Origin: Candidatus Uhrbacteria bacterium RIFOXYB12_FULL_58_10
Lineage (GTDB): Bacteria > Patescibacteriota > Patescibacteriia > UBA9934 > GWF2-40-263
Reading direction: 5' to 3'
Length of the DNA: 61,450 bases
Assembly (NCBI GenBank): GCA_001791645.1
Contig: MGFA01000021.1
Span: forward strand, 1-61,450
Shown here: positions 20,142-28,331 of the stretch, piece after piece
Layout of the letters: every line of letters begins with the position of its first letter
Position numbering within the stretch: position 1 is the stretch's first letter
Notes under the pieces: generated by a model
The model's database searches: none
What the model saw: the letters and a program-made list of their open reading frames with translations, nothing else
What the model was told of the DNA's origin: nothing
Translations under genes and position numbers: made by a program

Positions 20142-20543
20142 TTACATCAGCTGGAAAAATTTGGCGATGATCCCGATGCGTTCGGATTTGATTTCTTCCC
20201 GCGGAGAAAATTCAATAGGCTCGCCGGTCGCAAGGCGGCGTTTCAGATTGTCCACGGCGAGGCAGACCCGTTTGGTTTCCTCGTCGAGTTGTGGATTCTT
20301 GTAGGCCCAAACGTATTGGTGGTTTCCGTCGCCGTTAAACGCCGCTTGGTCAAGGTGCACGTTCATGACAAAGCCGCCTTCCGGCGTTTCCGCGATGCTC
20401 GCGTGGAAACGGGGAAAGGCGGCTTCGTGGGCGCTTCTGACAAACGTAAGGCCCATGCCGGCCGTTTGATGCTCCGTATAACCGAGGTGAAGCATCAGCG
20501 TGCGAGCGTCCGTCGGAAGCGGTCCGGCGATCATGCAGCGCAT
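20142..20543 (-). CDS. Small lineage-specific protein, paralogue of the 22500 gene
   Basis: A soluble protein of about 133 residues. The core FPRFHASIAETPEGGFVMNVHLDQ parallels FPRYHAYVEDRNGGMQLNLHLDQ in the 22500 gene, and both begin with a GPL segment, so the two are paralogues. The repeated histidines and the beta-strand pattern suggest a small enzyme-like or binding fold, but no known family was recognised. TTGACA-N16-TATAGT sits 8 nt before the ATG at 20543, giving a leaderless start; the track start at 20549 is a TTG. Confidence 0.65.
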   Translation of the reverse strand: MRCMIAGPLPTDARTLMLHLGYTEHQTAGMGLTFVRSAHEAAFPRFHASIAETPEGGFVMNVHLDQAAFNGDGNHQYVWAYKNPQLDEETKRVCLAVDNLKRRLATGEPIEFSPREEIKSERIGIIAKFFQLM

Positions 20544-20587
20544 ATACAATCACTATACGGTCGCCAGGCCAACTGTCAAGAGCACCC

Positions 20588-20616
20588 TTGCGCTCATTTC
20601 GCGAATCCTGTATATT
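20588..20616 (+). promoter_or_regulatory. tRNA-Ser promoter
   Basis: TTGCGC (20588-20593), a 17-bp spacer and TATATT (20611-20616), about 24 bp before the tRNA. It resembles the tRNA-Asn promoter (TTGCGT-N17-TATACT). Confidence 0.65.
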
Positions 20617-20639
20617 TTTGCCGCTCGCGCATCGATCAC

Positions 20640-20727
20640 GGAGAGGTCGCATAGAGGTCTAGTGCGCTCGCTTGGAAAGCGAGTATACCGCAAGGTATCG
20701 GAGGTTCGAATCCTCTCCTCTCCGCCA
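20640..20727 (+). tRNA. tRNA-Ser(GGA)
   Basis: Acceptor GGAGAGG pairs with CCTCTCC, the discriminator is G and CCA is encoded. The anticodon stem CTCGC/GCGAG holds loop TTGGAAA with anticodon GGA. A long variable arm (TATACCGCAAGGTATC) is typical of serine tRNAs. The T-arm is GGAGG-TTCGAAT-CCTCT. Confidence 0.95.
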
Positions 20728-20825
20728 TCCCACTTCGCCCTTCGGGCTACGTTGGGGATTACTCACATTGCCGAAGGGTGAAGTGGGATGCCCCCAACGA
20801 AGCTCCGAAGGAGCGTAGTGGGGCG
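20727..20825. repeat. Compound palindrome after tRNA-Ser
   Basis: ATCCCACTTCGCCCTTCGG (20727-20745) is matched by its inverse at 20771-20789 with one difference. Inside and beyond it CGTTGGGG (20750-20757) pairs with CCCCAACG (20792-20799), and a small GCTCC-GAA-GGAGC hairpin follows. The unit could be a tRNA terminator region or a small non-autonomous palindromic element. No second copy was noticed in the window. Confidence 0.5.
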
Positions 20826-20889
20826 AAAAGACAGCACGCAAAACGCGTGTTGTTTTGTGTTATTCGCGTATGAAACACTTCCGCCTTCG

Positions 20890-21885
20890 CTACTTCTTCG
20901 TGCTCATTGCGTTAATGGGCGGGCGAGGGTATTCGTTTGCTCGTTCTCGTGCAGCGGGGTCAAACCTTCCTCTATTAGTTTGCCAAACCCAAGGGGCAAA
21001 ATCCTGTCGCTGCCCACTCGATACCATCGGTTCGATATGTGTGTACATCGCCTCCACAGTATATGATCCATTTCTTTTTGCTGGTACCCGCTCTCCGCCT
21101 GAGAGAACTTTCATTTTGATTTCATCTACAACAACAATCGTGGGACCTTCTTTTTCCGCTCCGAATATCTTTTCTCCCGATAAGGAGCCGTCAAAATATA
21201 CCGTGTATGCCGGATCAAATTTAATGGCAGCATGTTGAAGAACGAAATGGAGTAAGTACGCATTATCCTTACTTAGAAAAATATTCTGTACTTCGGGAGG
21301 ATACCTTACGCGCAATGAAAAATCAGCAAATACGCCACGAGTTTCCTCTTGAATATTATTAAGCGATCCAGACGGAGCAGCGAGCTTTGCCAATACGATT
21401 GCCTCATCCTTTGAAGTCGCTTTATATGACTGATAGCGCGCATCGTCTTCCGAAACTCCAAAATCGGTCAGGGTTGGAAGTCCAAGAATAAAAATGGTGT
21501 TGCAACGAAGCTTACTGCCGAGTAGATCTCTCAGGGTTGGGTCAAGTGTCCGCTCTCGCTTCCGATACAATTTGGCGGCATCGACAATACCTCGATCATG
21601 ATTCTCATCTCCTAAATTAATCGACCAGCTATATTCAGGCGGAGTTCTGGATACTGTTGGGTCTACATATCCGCCAATTGGCTTACTGAAAAAAGTGATG
21701 TCCAGAGCGTTGCTCGCAAGTACGTCCGATGCGCCGTTAATGTACGCCCTCTCATCTTCTGTCAACGCCTCATATTCGCGTCGTGCAGATTCTGTACGTA
21801 AGCCCTCCCAGACGCGAAATTCACGCCGTTCAGTTTCCGCTGTTTGTCTTTCTTGTGATTCGCCACCGGGTTCCCCGATTTTCAT
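20890..21885 (-). CDS. Hypothetical protein, 331 residues
   Basis: A soluble, charged protein without a signal peptide, membrane helix or recognisable catalytic motif. The N-terminus is Glu/Arg-rich (EPGGESQERQTAETERREF). The middle and C-terminal parts have a mixed alpha/beta pattern (NTIFILGLPTLTDFG, GPTIVVVDEIKMKVLSGG). The codon use and AT-richness differ from the GC-rich backbone on both sides, which suggests acquisition. A TATAAT (minus strand, 21909-21914) lies about 25 bp upstream of the ATG. I cannot assign a function. Confidence 0.65.
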   Translation of the reverse strand: MKIGEPGGESQERQTAETERREFRVWEGLRTESARREYEALTEDERAYINGASDVLASNALDITFFSKPIGGYVDPTVSRTPPEYSWSINLGDENHDRGIVDAAKLYRKRERTLDPTLRDLLGSKLRCNTIFILGLPTLTDFGVSEDDARYQSYKATSKDEAIVLAKLAAPSGSLNNIQEETRGVFADFSLRVRYPPEVQNIFLSKDNAYLLHFVLQHAAIKFDPAYTVYFDGSLSGEKIFGAEKEGPTIVVVDEIKMKVLSGGERVPAKRNGSYTVEAMYTHIEPMVSSGQRQDFAPWVWQTNRGRFDPAARERANEYPRPPINAMSTKK

Positions 21886-22072
21886 AAATACTCAATAATT
21901 TCGTAAATTATTATACCATGATGCCGCGATACCGTCTTTCGACTCACATGCCTCAAAACCTCCCTCCGATGAATCCCGAAGATCCCTTCAAAGGCCATCG
22001 TAAACCTGGTACTGAACCCACGGACACCGCCAGAAAGTGTCTCGGATTGTCCGGGGCGTTTTCTGTTTGTGT

Positions 22073-22100
22073 AAAAAAATCCCGCCACTGGGTGGGCGGG
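22073..22100 (-). terminator. Terminator of the lipoprotein gene
   Basis: On the minus strand CCCGCC-CACCCAGT-GGCGGG is followed by ATTTTTTT, directly after the stop codon of the gene at 22101. Confidence 0.85.
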
Positions 22101-22427
22101 TCACTGGGCCTTGGCGAGGGTAAACTCGGCCGGGCCGGTTTTGGTGAGCACGAACGCATTCCCGGGGTACAACGGATCGGGGATGCTGACCGTTTCGGTT
22201 CCGGCGATCTTCCATGTGTCGAAGGTTTCGACGCGGAAGATCCAGCTCATGAGGTGATGTTCCTGGTCTGTGTACACCAATGCGATGGCGTACCCGTCCC
22301 TTGTCGGGGCCAGGGAGACGTACGTCCCCTCCGCTACCACGGTAGGGTACGTTTCCTTGGCGGCCGGCTCTGATGCGCAGGCCAGGATGAACGCGCCGAT
22401 GAGCGCGAGGGCGAAGAACAGTCGCAT
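22101..22427 (-). CDS. Small lipoprotein, unknown function
   Basis: The 108-residue protein has a signal peptide ending in the lipobox ILAC, so Cys17 would be lipidated by Lgt and the mature part anchored outside the membrane. About 90 residues of beta-rich sequence follow (TYVSLAPTRDGYAIALVYT). GGAGG precedes the ATG by 8 nt, and a strong promoter and terminator frame the gene as a single unit. It belongs to the Shine-Dalgarno class of genes in this window. No specific family recognised. Confidence 0.75.
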   Translation of the reverse strand: MRLFFALALIGAFILACASEPAAKETYPTVVAEGTYVSLAPTRDGYAIALVYTDQEHHLMSWIFRVETFDTWKIAGTETVSIPDPLYPGNAFVLTKTGPAEFTLAKAQ

Positions 22428-22448
22428 GTTTCTTTCCTCCGGAGGGCC

Positions 22449-22477
22449 AACCTAGCGCGGATTGTTGGTTTTGTCAA
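22449..22477 (-). promoter_or_regulatory. Promoter of the lipoprotein gene
   Basis: On the minus strand TTGACA (22472-22477), a 17-bp spacer and TAGGTT (22449-22454). The -35 lies in GTTGACAAAACCAAC, an imperfect inverted repeat. It overlaps the region feeding the divergent 22500 gene, whose TAGAAT -10 is at 22486-22491. Confidence 0.65.
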
Positions 22478-22499
22478 CGGTCTGTTAGAATGTCCACGT

Positions 22500-22892
22500 A
22501 TGAACACCTTTATTCCAGGCCCTCTCGCGGATACGGCGCGCAGTTTGTTGCGCAGGGCCGGATATGGCGAACATCGCGGCCGCGAGGCGCAACTTTCGTA
22601 CGTGAAGCGAATCCAAGGCACGTCGTTTCCGCGGTATCATGCCTACGTTGAGGATCGCAATGGCGGCATGCAGCTCAACCTGCACCTCGACCAGAAGGAA
22701 GCCACCTACGGGGGCAGCCATGCGCACAGCGGGGAATACGCGGGTCCGCTCGTGGAACGCGAAAACGCAAGAATCGTCGCGTTCGTGAAATCATTAGGAT
22801 CAACGCCGGAGCGCGCGCAAACGATTCACGAAACGGAACGCACGCCGTCCAAGAAACGCGGGGGATTTTTTAGTTGGCTTATCGGGGAATAA
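22500..22892 (+). CDS. Small lineage-specific protein, paralogue of the 20142 gene
   Basis: A 130-residue soluble protein. Its middle part aligns with the gene at 20142-20543 (FPRYHAY, NLHLDQ and a following GG-x-H segment). The C-terminus ends in a basic stretch and a short hydrophobic tail, KKRGGFFSWLIGE, while the paralogue ends in IIAKFFQLM, so an amphipathic membrane-contact tail is possible in both. TAGAAT lies 8 nt before the ATG with no Shine-Dalgarno. Function unknown. Confidence 0.65.
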   Translation: MNTFIPGPLADTARSLLRRAGYGEHRGREAQLSYVKRIQGTSFPRYHAYVEDRNGGMQLNLHLDQKEATYGGSHAHSGEYAGPLVERENARIVAFVKSLGSTPERAQTIHETERTPSKKRGGFFSWLIGE

Positions 22893-22894
22893 CT

Positions 22895-23002
22895 ATGACC
22901 AATGATTATTTGGCATTTCCCCTGAAGCTTGGGATCGATTTGGGTCGTGCCAAACGCATGGCTGGGCTCGTCGGGCAATTCCTTCCGTTTATCAAACCGT
23001 GA
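22895..23002 (+). CDS. Possible 35-residue peptide
   Basis: Not in the ORF track. The ATG follows the 22500 stop by 2 nt, and the stop comes 9 nt before the CaCA gene. The peptide (FPLKLGIDLGRAKRM, ending GQFLPFIKP) is amphipathic and basic. Its neat fit in the operon is the support; it may also be spacer. Confidence 0.35.
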   Translation: MTNDYLAFPLKLGIDLGRAKRMAGLVGQFLPFIKP

Positions 23003-23011
23003 TTTCCTCCT

Positions 23012-23965
23012 ATGCTCGTTAGCTTTCTCATGCTTGCCGGAGGATTCCTCCTTCTCTTGCGTGGCGCGCATTATCTGGTGCTTGGCGCGTCTTCGCTCGC
23101 GAGACGACTCGGGGTGAGCGCGCTCGTGGTCGGACTGACCGTGGTGGCGCTTGGTACGTCGATGCCGGAACTTGTCGTGAATTTGTTTTCCGCGGCGCGC
23201 GGATCAACGGACATCGCGGTGGGAAACGTGCTTGGAAGCAACATTGCGAACATCATGTTGATTCTTGGCCTCGCGGCGATCATCGCACCGATTACCGTGC
23301 AAAAGACCACGATCTGGAAGGAAATCCCTTTTTCCATTCTCGCGGTCACGCTCGTTTTCGTGATGGGGAACGACGTGTTGTTCGACGGGCGCATGCTTGA
23401 TGCGATTACGCGTATCGATGGGTTCGTCCTCCTCTCTTTTTTTGGGATCTTTCTCTATTATGTGTACGGGGTTAGCAAAAGGTCGGGCGAGCGCGGCGAT
23501 CCGGTCGGAGAGCTCACCATGCCGATGATCGCGCTGTATATCCTCGGAGGACTGGTTGCCCTTGGGATCGGAGGATCCATTGTCGTCGAGGGCGCGACGG
23601 GTTTCGCGCGGCTTGTCGGTCTTTCGGACCATGTGATTGCCATGACCATCGTTGCCATTGGGACCTCGTTGCCGGAGATGGCCACGTCGCTCGTTGCCGC
23701 GTACAAGAAGCACACGGACATCGCGATTGGAAATATCATCGGGTCGAACATTTTTAATGTATTCTTTGTGCTCGGGAGCAGCGCGCTTGTCCGTCCGCTT
23801 CCATTTGGCGAGTTTGCCTCGCGCGATGCCGCGATGGTGATATTCGCGTCCGTCTTCCTGTTTGTCAGTATGTTTATTGGGACGCGCCACCGATTTGATC
23901 GTTGGCAGGGCGTGGCGTTTGTGCTCACATATCTTCTGTACATCGGTTACATTTTGGTCGTCTGA
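23012..23965 (+). CDS. CaCA-family sodium/calcium antiporter
   Basis: The 317-residue protein has about ten membrane helices and the two inverted alpha-repeats that form the ion path. The first is GTSMPELVVNLFSAA with GNVLGSNIAN near residue 50; the second is GTSLPEMATSLVAA with GNIIGSNIFN near 215. The glutamates in the two (M/L)PE motifs are the expected ion ligands. This matches YrbG-like exchangers. It lies 1 nt before the P-type ATPase gene, so ion transport genes are clustered here. Confidence 0.93.
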   Translation: MLVSFLMLAGGFLLLLRGAHYLVLGASSLARRLGVSALVVGLTVVALGTSMPELVVNLFSAARGSTDIAVGNVLGSNIANIMLILGLAAIIAPITVQKTTIWKEIPFSILAVTLVFVMGNDVLFDGRMLDAITRIDGFVLLSFFGIFLYYVYGVSKRSGERGDPVGELTMPMIALYILGGLVALGIGGSIVVEGATGFARLVGLSDHVIAMTIVAIGTSLPEMATSLVAAYKKHTDIAIGNIIGSNIFNVFFVLGSSALVRPLPFGEFASRDAAMVIFASVFLFVSMFIGTRHRFDRWQGVAFVLTYLLYIGYILVV

Positions 23966-23966
23966 T

Positions 23967-26474
23967 ATGAATTTTGCCCGCGCATCGACTCGTACCACCG
24001 AGGATCTGTTCCGGGAACTGGGCGTTTCGTCGGATGGATTGGAAGCATTGCAGGCGGCCAGGCGCCTCGTGGAATCCGGACCGAACGAAATCGTGCGCGG
24101 CCGCGTGCGTTGGCATCGCATCTTGCTCCGCCAGTTTCGTTCGCCATTTTTGTATCTGCTGATTGTCGCCGCGTTGATCGCGTGGGCGCTCGGGGAAACG
24201 ATTGACGCCCTGATGATCGCCGGGTTCGTGTTGATAAATGCCGGGCTTGGGTTCGCGCAGGAATATCATTCCGAGCGTGCCGTGGAGCTCTTGCGCACGT
24301 TCGTTCGCGCGAAGGCGCGCGTGCGGCGGGCCGGAAAGGAAACGTGGGTGGAGAGCCGTGATTTGGTACCGGGCGACGTCGTGGTGGTCGAAACGGGCGA
24401 CATGATCCATGCGGACGTTCGATTCATTGGGGAGAACGATTTGGCCTTGGACGAATCCGTGCTCACGGGCGAATCCGCGCCCGTAAAAAAACAGGCGTCA
24501 GCACTCTCGTTTGAGGCAACCGAGCCGTATCAGGCAATAAACGTGGGGTTTGCCGGTACCACGGTGGTTTCAGGACATGGGGTCGGCGTGGTCATCGCGA
24601 CGGGTGTTCGCTCACAAATTGGAGAGCTGGCGAGGATGACTCGCGATACGGACGGCAAGAGTAACTTTGAAAAGAATGTCGGCTCGTTCAGCGCGTTCAT
24701 TCTACGCATTATTCTCATTACCCTTGCCGCGGTCTTCGTCGCGAATCTCGTGATCAAGGGAGATCATGCCAACGTTCCGGACCTCCTAATTTTTTCGATC
24801 GCGCTTGCCGTATCGGTTATCCCGGAGGCATTGCCGCTCGTGATGACGACCACGTTGTCGCGCGGCGCGCTGCGGCTTGCGAAGTAAAAAGTAGTTGTAA
24901 AGCGTCTATCCGCTATTGAGGACCTCGGGTCCATCGAGGTCCTGTGCACGGACAAGACGGGAACCCTGACGGAAAACAAGTTGGAAGTCGCGGACGTTTT
25001 CGGACATCGGCACGAATCCGTGCTGTTCGACGCGGCGGCCGGTTCCTCGTTTCTTGGCGAGCGTCGCGCGGGCCCGAACAACGCGTTTGACATCGCGATA
25101 TGGGATCGTCTCGCGGAATCCGACCGCAGGCGCGTCCAGTCGGCCGAAAGATCGCATGAAATTCCATTTGACCCGGCCAAGCGTTGGAACAGCGTCGTCG
25201 TTGACGGCCGCCTTGTCGTTCGCGGGTCGCCGGACGAGCTTGCCGCGTTGTGCGACGACGATTGCGGAGGCATGCGGGAATGGTCCGCCGAGCAGGGGAA
25301 GAAAGGTCGTCGCGTGCTTGCGGTTGCCGCGCGTACGGCTCAGGACGGCGATTGGCACGCGGAAGACGGCCCGTTGGCCATGGTCGGGGCGATTTCGTTC
25401 GTCGATCCGTTGAAGAAAACGGCGGCGCAGGCCATTGCGCATGCCAAACGTCTTGGCGTTGCCGTCAAAATTTTAACCGGTGACAGTCGGGAAGTTGCCG
25501 CGGCCGTGTCGCGCGAGGTCGGGCTCATCTCATCGAACATGGAAGTCATGACCGGAGAGGAATGGGAAGCGCTTCCGGAAGCCGATCGCGCAACGCAGGC
25601 GGAATCGCATTCCGTGTTCGCGCGCGTGTCGCCGCGCCAAAAGTACTTGATCATCCAGACATTGCAGGAGACCGGCGAGGTCGGATTTCTTGGGGAAGGA
25701 ATTAACGACGCGCCCGCCTTGAAAATCGCGTCCGTGGGAATCGTGGTCTCCGGCGCAAGTGACATCGCGCGCGAGGCCGCGGATATCGTGCTGTTGCAGC
25801 AATCGCTCGACGTTATCATTCGAGGCATCCGCGAAGGACGTTCTGTTTTTGCAAATACGGTTAAGTACGTGAAGGCCACGCTCGCCTCGAACTTTGGAAA
25901 CTTTCTCGCGGTTGCCACGGCGACATTGCTGGTAGACTATTTGCCGATGCTTCCGGTGCAGATTCTTCTTCTGAACCTTCTCTCCGACTTTCCCATGATC
26001 GCGATTGCCACGGACGCGGTTGACGCCGATGAGCTCAGACGGCCGCGGGTATATGATCTGCGCGATATTGTCTATTCGGCCACGGTGCTCGGCGTGGTCA
26101 GTACGGTGTTCGATTTTATTTTCTTCGGCCTATTCAGTCGGATTTCGCCCGAGGTCCTCCATACCAATTGGTTTATCGGCTCGATTCTTACCGAGCTCGT
26201 GCTCATCTTTTCCATTCGTACCCGGCTTCCTTTTTGGCGGGCGGTCCATCCGGCGCGCCCGTTGTTCTGGCTTTCCGCGGTCGCGGCCGTTGCTACCATT
26301 TGGATTCCATTCACGGCATTCGGCGAACGTGTCTTTCGTTTTATCTCGCCATCGTCTGTTGACGTGTGGCTCATCCTCGGGATCGTCGTCGTTTATTTCG
26401 TGGTCACGGAAATGGTAAAACTTGCCTCATACCGGCTGGCAAGCGGCCTTGCGAAAACCGCGCAAGACAGCTAA
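23967..26474 (+). pseudogene. Cation-transporting P-type ATPase with in-frame TAA
   Basis: One reading frame encodes a P-type ATPase of about 835 codons, interrupted by a single TAA at 24885-24887. The first part (306 residues) has the N-terminal cation-ATPase domain, four membrane helices, the actuator motif LTGES and the transmembrane VIPEALP. The second part continues without frame change with VVVKRLSAIEDLGSIE, the phosphorylation motif DKTGTLTEN, the nucleotide domain, GEGINDAPALK and the last helices. Relatives carry Gln, Glu or Lys at the stop position, all one base from TAA. It could be a recent nonsense mutation, an assembly error or read-through. Ion specificity is not clear. Confidence 0.85.
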
Positions 26475-26483
26475 AGTCCGACC

Positions 26484-28304
26484 ATGGACCCCAAGGAAGA
26501 AATCAAATCACGGGTGGATATCGCCGAGCTGGTCGGCGAGTATTTGCCGCTCAAGCCGGCCGGACCTTCGCGGTTCCGGGCGCTTTGTCCGTTTCATGCC
26601 GAAAAGACCCCGTCGTTCCATGTTTCCGCGGACAAGCAGATTTGGCATTGCTTCGGTTGCAATGAGGGAGGGGACTGCTTTTCGTTCGTGATGAAAATGG
26701 AAGGGATGGATTTTCCGGAGGCGCTCATGCATTTGGGAAAGAAGGTCGGGGTTGAGGTCGTTCGTTTTTCCGCGACCGAGACGAACGAGAAACGGCGTCT
26801 TCTGGAAGCGAACGACCTTGCCGCGCGTTATTATCGCAAGGTGTTGATGGAATCCGCAGTCGGTGTGAACGCGCGCGCTTATTTGGAGCGGCGGGGGATT
26901 CCGGATACGCTCGCGGAAACATTTGGTCTGGGATTCGCGCCGGACGCCTGGGACGCATTGACCGTATTTTTGAGCAAACGTGGATTTCAGCCGGTCGAGC
27001 AGGAGAAAGCCGGTCTTGTCCTTCGTCGAAAGGACGGAAGCGGCGTGTATGACCGGTTTCGAAATCGTCTGATGATCCCGCTTTGTGACGCGCATGGGAA
27101 CGTGATCGGTTTCACTGGCCGTGTCATGCCGCAGGAAGGGTCGCAAGCGTCAGAAGACGGGCCGAAATACATGAATTCGCCGGAGACGGAGATTTATCAC
27201 AAGGGAAGAACCTTGTATGGCCTGCATCTTGCGAAACAGGCGATCAAGCGCGAGGGGCGCGTGGTGATCGTCGAGGGAAATCTCGACGTAGTGGCCTCGC
27301 ACAAGGCAGGCGTGGAGAACGTGGTCGGATCGTCCGGCACGGCGCTTACCGAGGATCAGCTCGCGATCCTGAGACGCTTTACGACGACCATAGTCTTTTC
27401 CTTTGACGCGGACGCCGCCGGTTTTAAGGCGGCGCAGCGCGGCATTGCTCTCGCTCGGCGCAGTGGATTCGACGTGCGCGTGGCCGTGCTTCCGGCAGAT
27501 GCGGGGAAGGATCCGGACGAGGCCGTTCAGAACGATCCGGAATTGTGGCGCGTCGCGTGCGCCAAGACCGTGCCCATCATGCAATATTTTATCGATCGTG
27601 CGGCCGTGGGCCGTGATCTTTCCAGCGTAGATGATAAGCGCGCGGTTGCGGCGCTTCTTATTCCCGAGTTATCTCAAATCAAGGATGTCATCGAGCGGGA
27701 ACACTGGCTACAAACCGTCTCGGATTTGCTTCGCACGAATACGGATGTCCTGCGTGATGCCATAAATGGGACGCAGATGAGCGGTTCGGTTCGTCCGGAA
27801 CGAGCAGGTGTTGGCACGGCTCGAGTCCCCGCGTCCCGTGCCGCGTCGCCGACGACGCGCGACGAACAGGCCGTTCGATCGTTGCTTGGAATGCTCGTTC
27901 AGGTGCCGTCGGTTCGTGAAATGATTGTCCTGGCTTTGGAAGCCCGTTTGTTGCCTTCGGACCGCGTTTGGGCGCTTTACAACGACATGCGGGAGGAGTA
28001 TCATTCGAGCCAGTCAATGGACCAGGCACCCCACTCATATTTTGGCCGGCTTGAAGCCCGCTTGACGGGCCGGGACCACGAACGCTCCCTGCTGCACGAA
28101 ATCGTTTTGCACGGAGAAGAGATCGTCGCCCAATTGCCGCCCGAACGGGTCGCTGACCAGGTTCATGAGCTTCTTGATTCCCTTACCGCGTCCGACCATG
28201 ACCGCCGACGGAAGGCGATCGAGGCGGATATGCGCCGTGCCGAGCAGGCCGGAGACAAGGCAACCGTGGAAAAACTCATCCGTGAATTTAATGCGCTGCG
28301 ATAG
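26484..28304 (+). CDS. dnaG: DNA primase
   Basis: DnaG makes RNA primers at the replication fork. The 606-residue protein has the CHC2 zinc finger (CPFH at 35-38, CFGC at 56-59). Then come the primase core and the TOPRIM acidic motifs VIVEGNLDVVA (about 262) and FSFDADAAG (about 308). A C-terminal helical region for helicase contact ends in KATVEKLIREFNALR. The start follows the ATPase stop by 9 nt. dnaG precedes rpoD by 27 nt, the order of the classical macromolecular-synthesis operon. Confidence 0.96.
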   Translation: MDPKEEIKSRVDIAELVGEYLPLKPAGPSRFRALCPFHAEKTPSFHVSADKQIWHCFGCNEGGDCFSFVMKMEGMDFPEALMHLGKKVGVEVVRFSATETNEKRRLLEANDLAARYYRKVLMESAVGVNARAYLERRGIPDTLAETFGLGFAPDAWDALTVFLSKRGFQPVEQEKAGLVLRRKDGSGVYDRFRNRLMIPLCDAHGNVIGFTGRVMPQEGSQASEDGPKYMNSPETEIYHKGRTLYGLHLAKQAIKREGRVVIVEGNLDVVASHKAGVENVVGSSGTALTEDQLAILRRFTTTIVFSFDADAAGFKAAQRGIALARRSGFDVRVAVLPADAGKDPDEAVQNDPELWRVACAKTVPIMQYFIDRAAVGRDLSSVDDKRAVAALLIPELSQIKDVIEREHWLQTVSDLLRTNTDVLRDAINGTQMSGSVRPERAGVGTARVPASRAASPTTRDEQAVRSLLGMLVQVPSVREMIVLALEARLLPSDRVWALYNDMREEYHSSQSMDQAPHSYFGRLEARLTGRDHERSLLHEIVLHGEEIVAQLPPERVADQVHELLDSLTASDHDRRRKAIEADMRRAEQAGDKATVEKLIREFNALR

Positions 28305-28331
28305 GCAAGTATCGCTTTTTGGCGTTTACGT

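Noticed and set aside
20855-21238. 127-residue plus-strand ORF
   Set aside because: It lies wholly antisense to the better-supported 331-residue gene and shows no protein-like pattern.
21918-22373. 151-residue plus-strand ORF
   Set aside because: It runs antisense through the terminator and the lipoprotein gene, and its composition is that of a shadow frame.
24885-24887. TAA recoded as an amino acid
   Set aside because: TAA ends many intact genes in the window (lepA and the flavoprotein gene, for example) and no other gene has an in-frame TAA.
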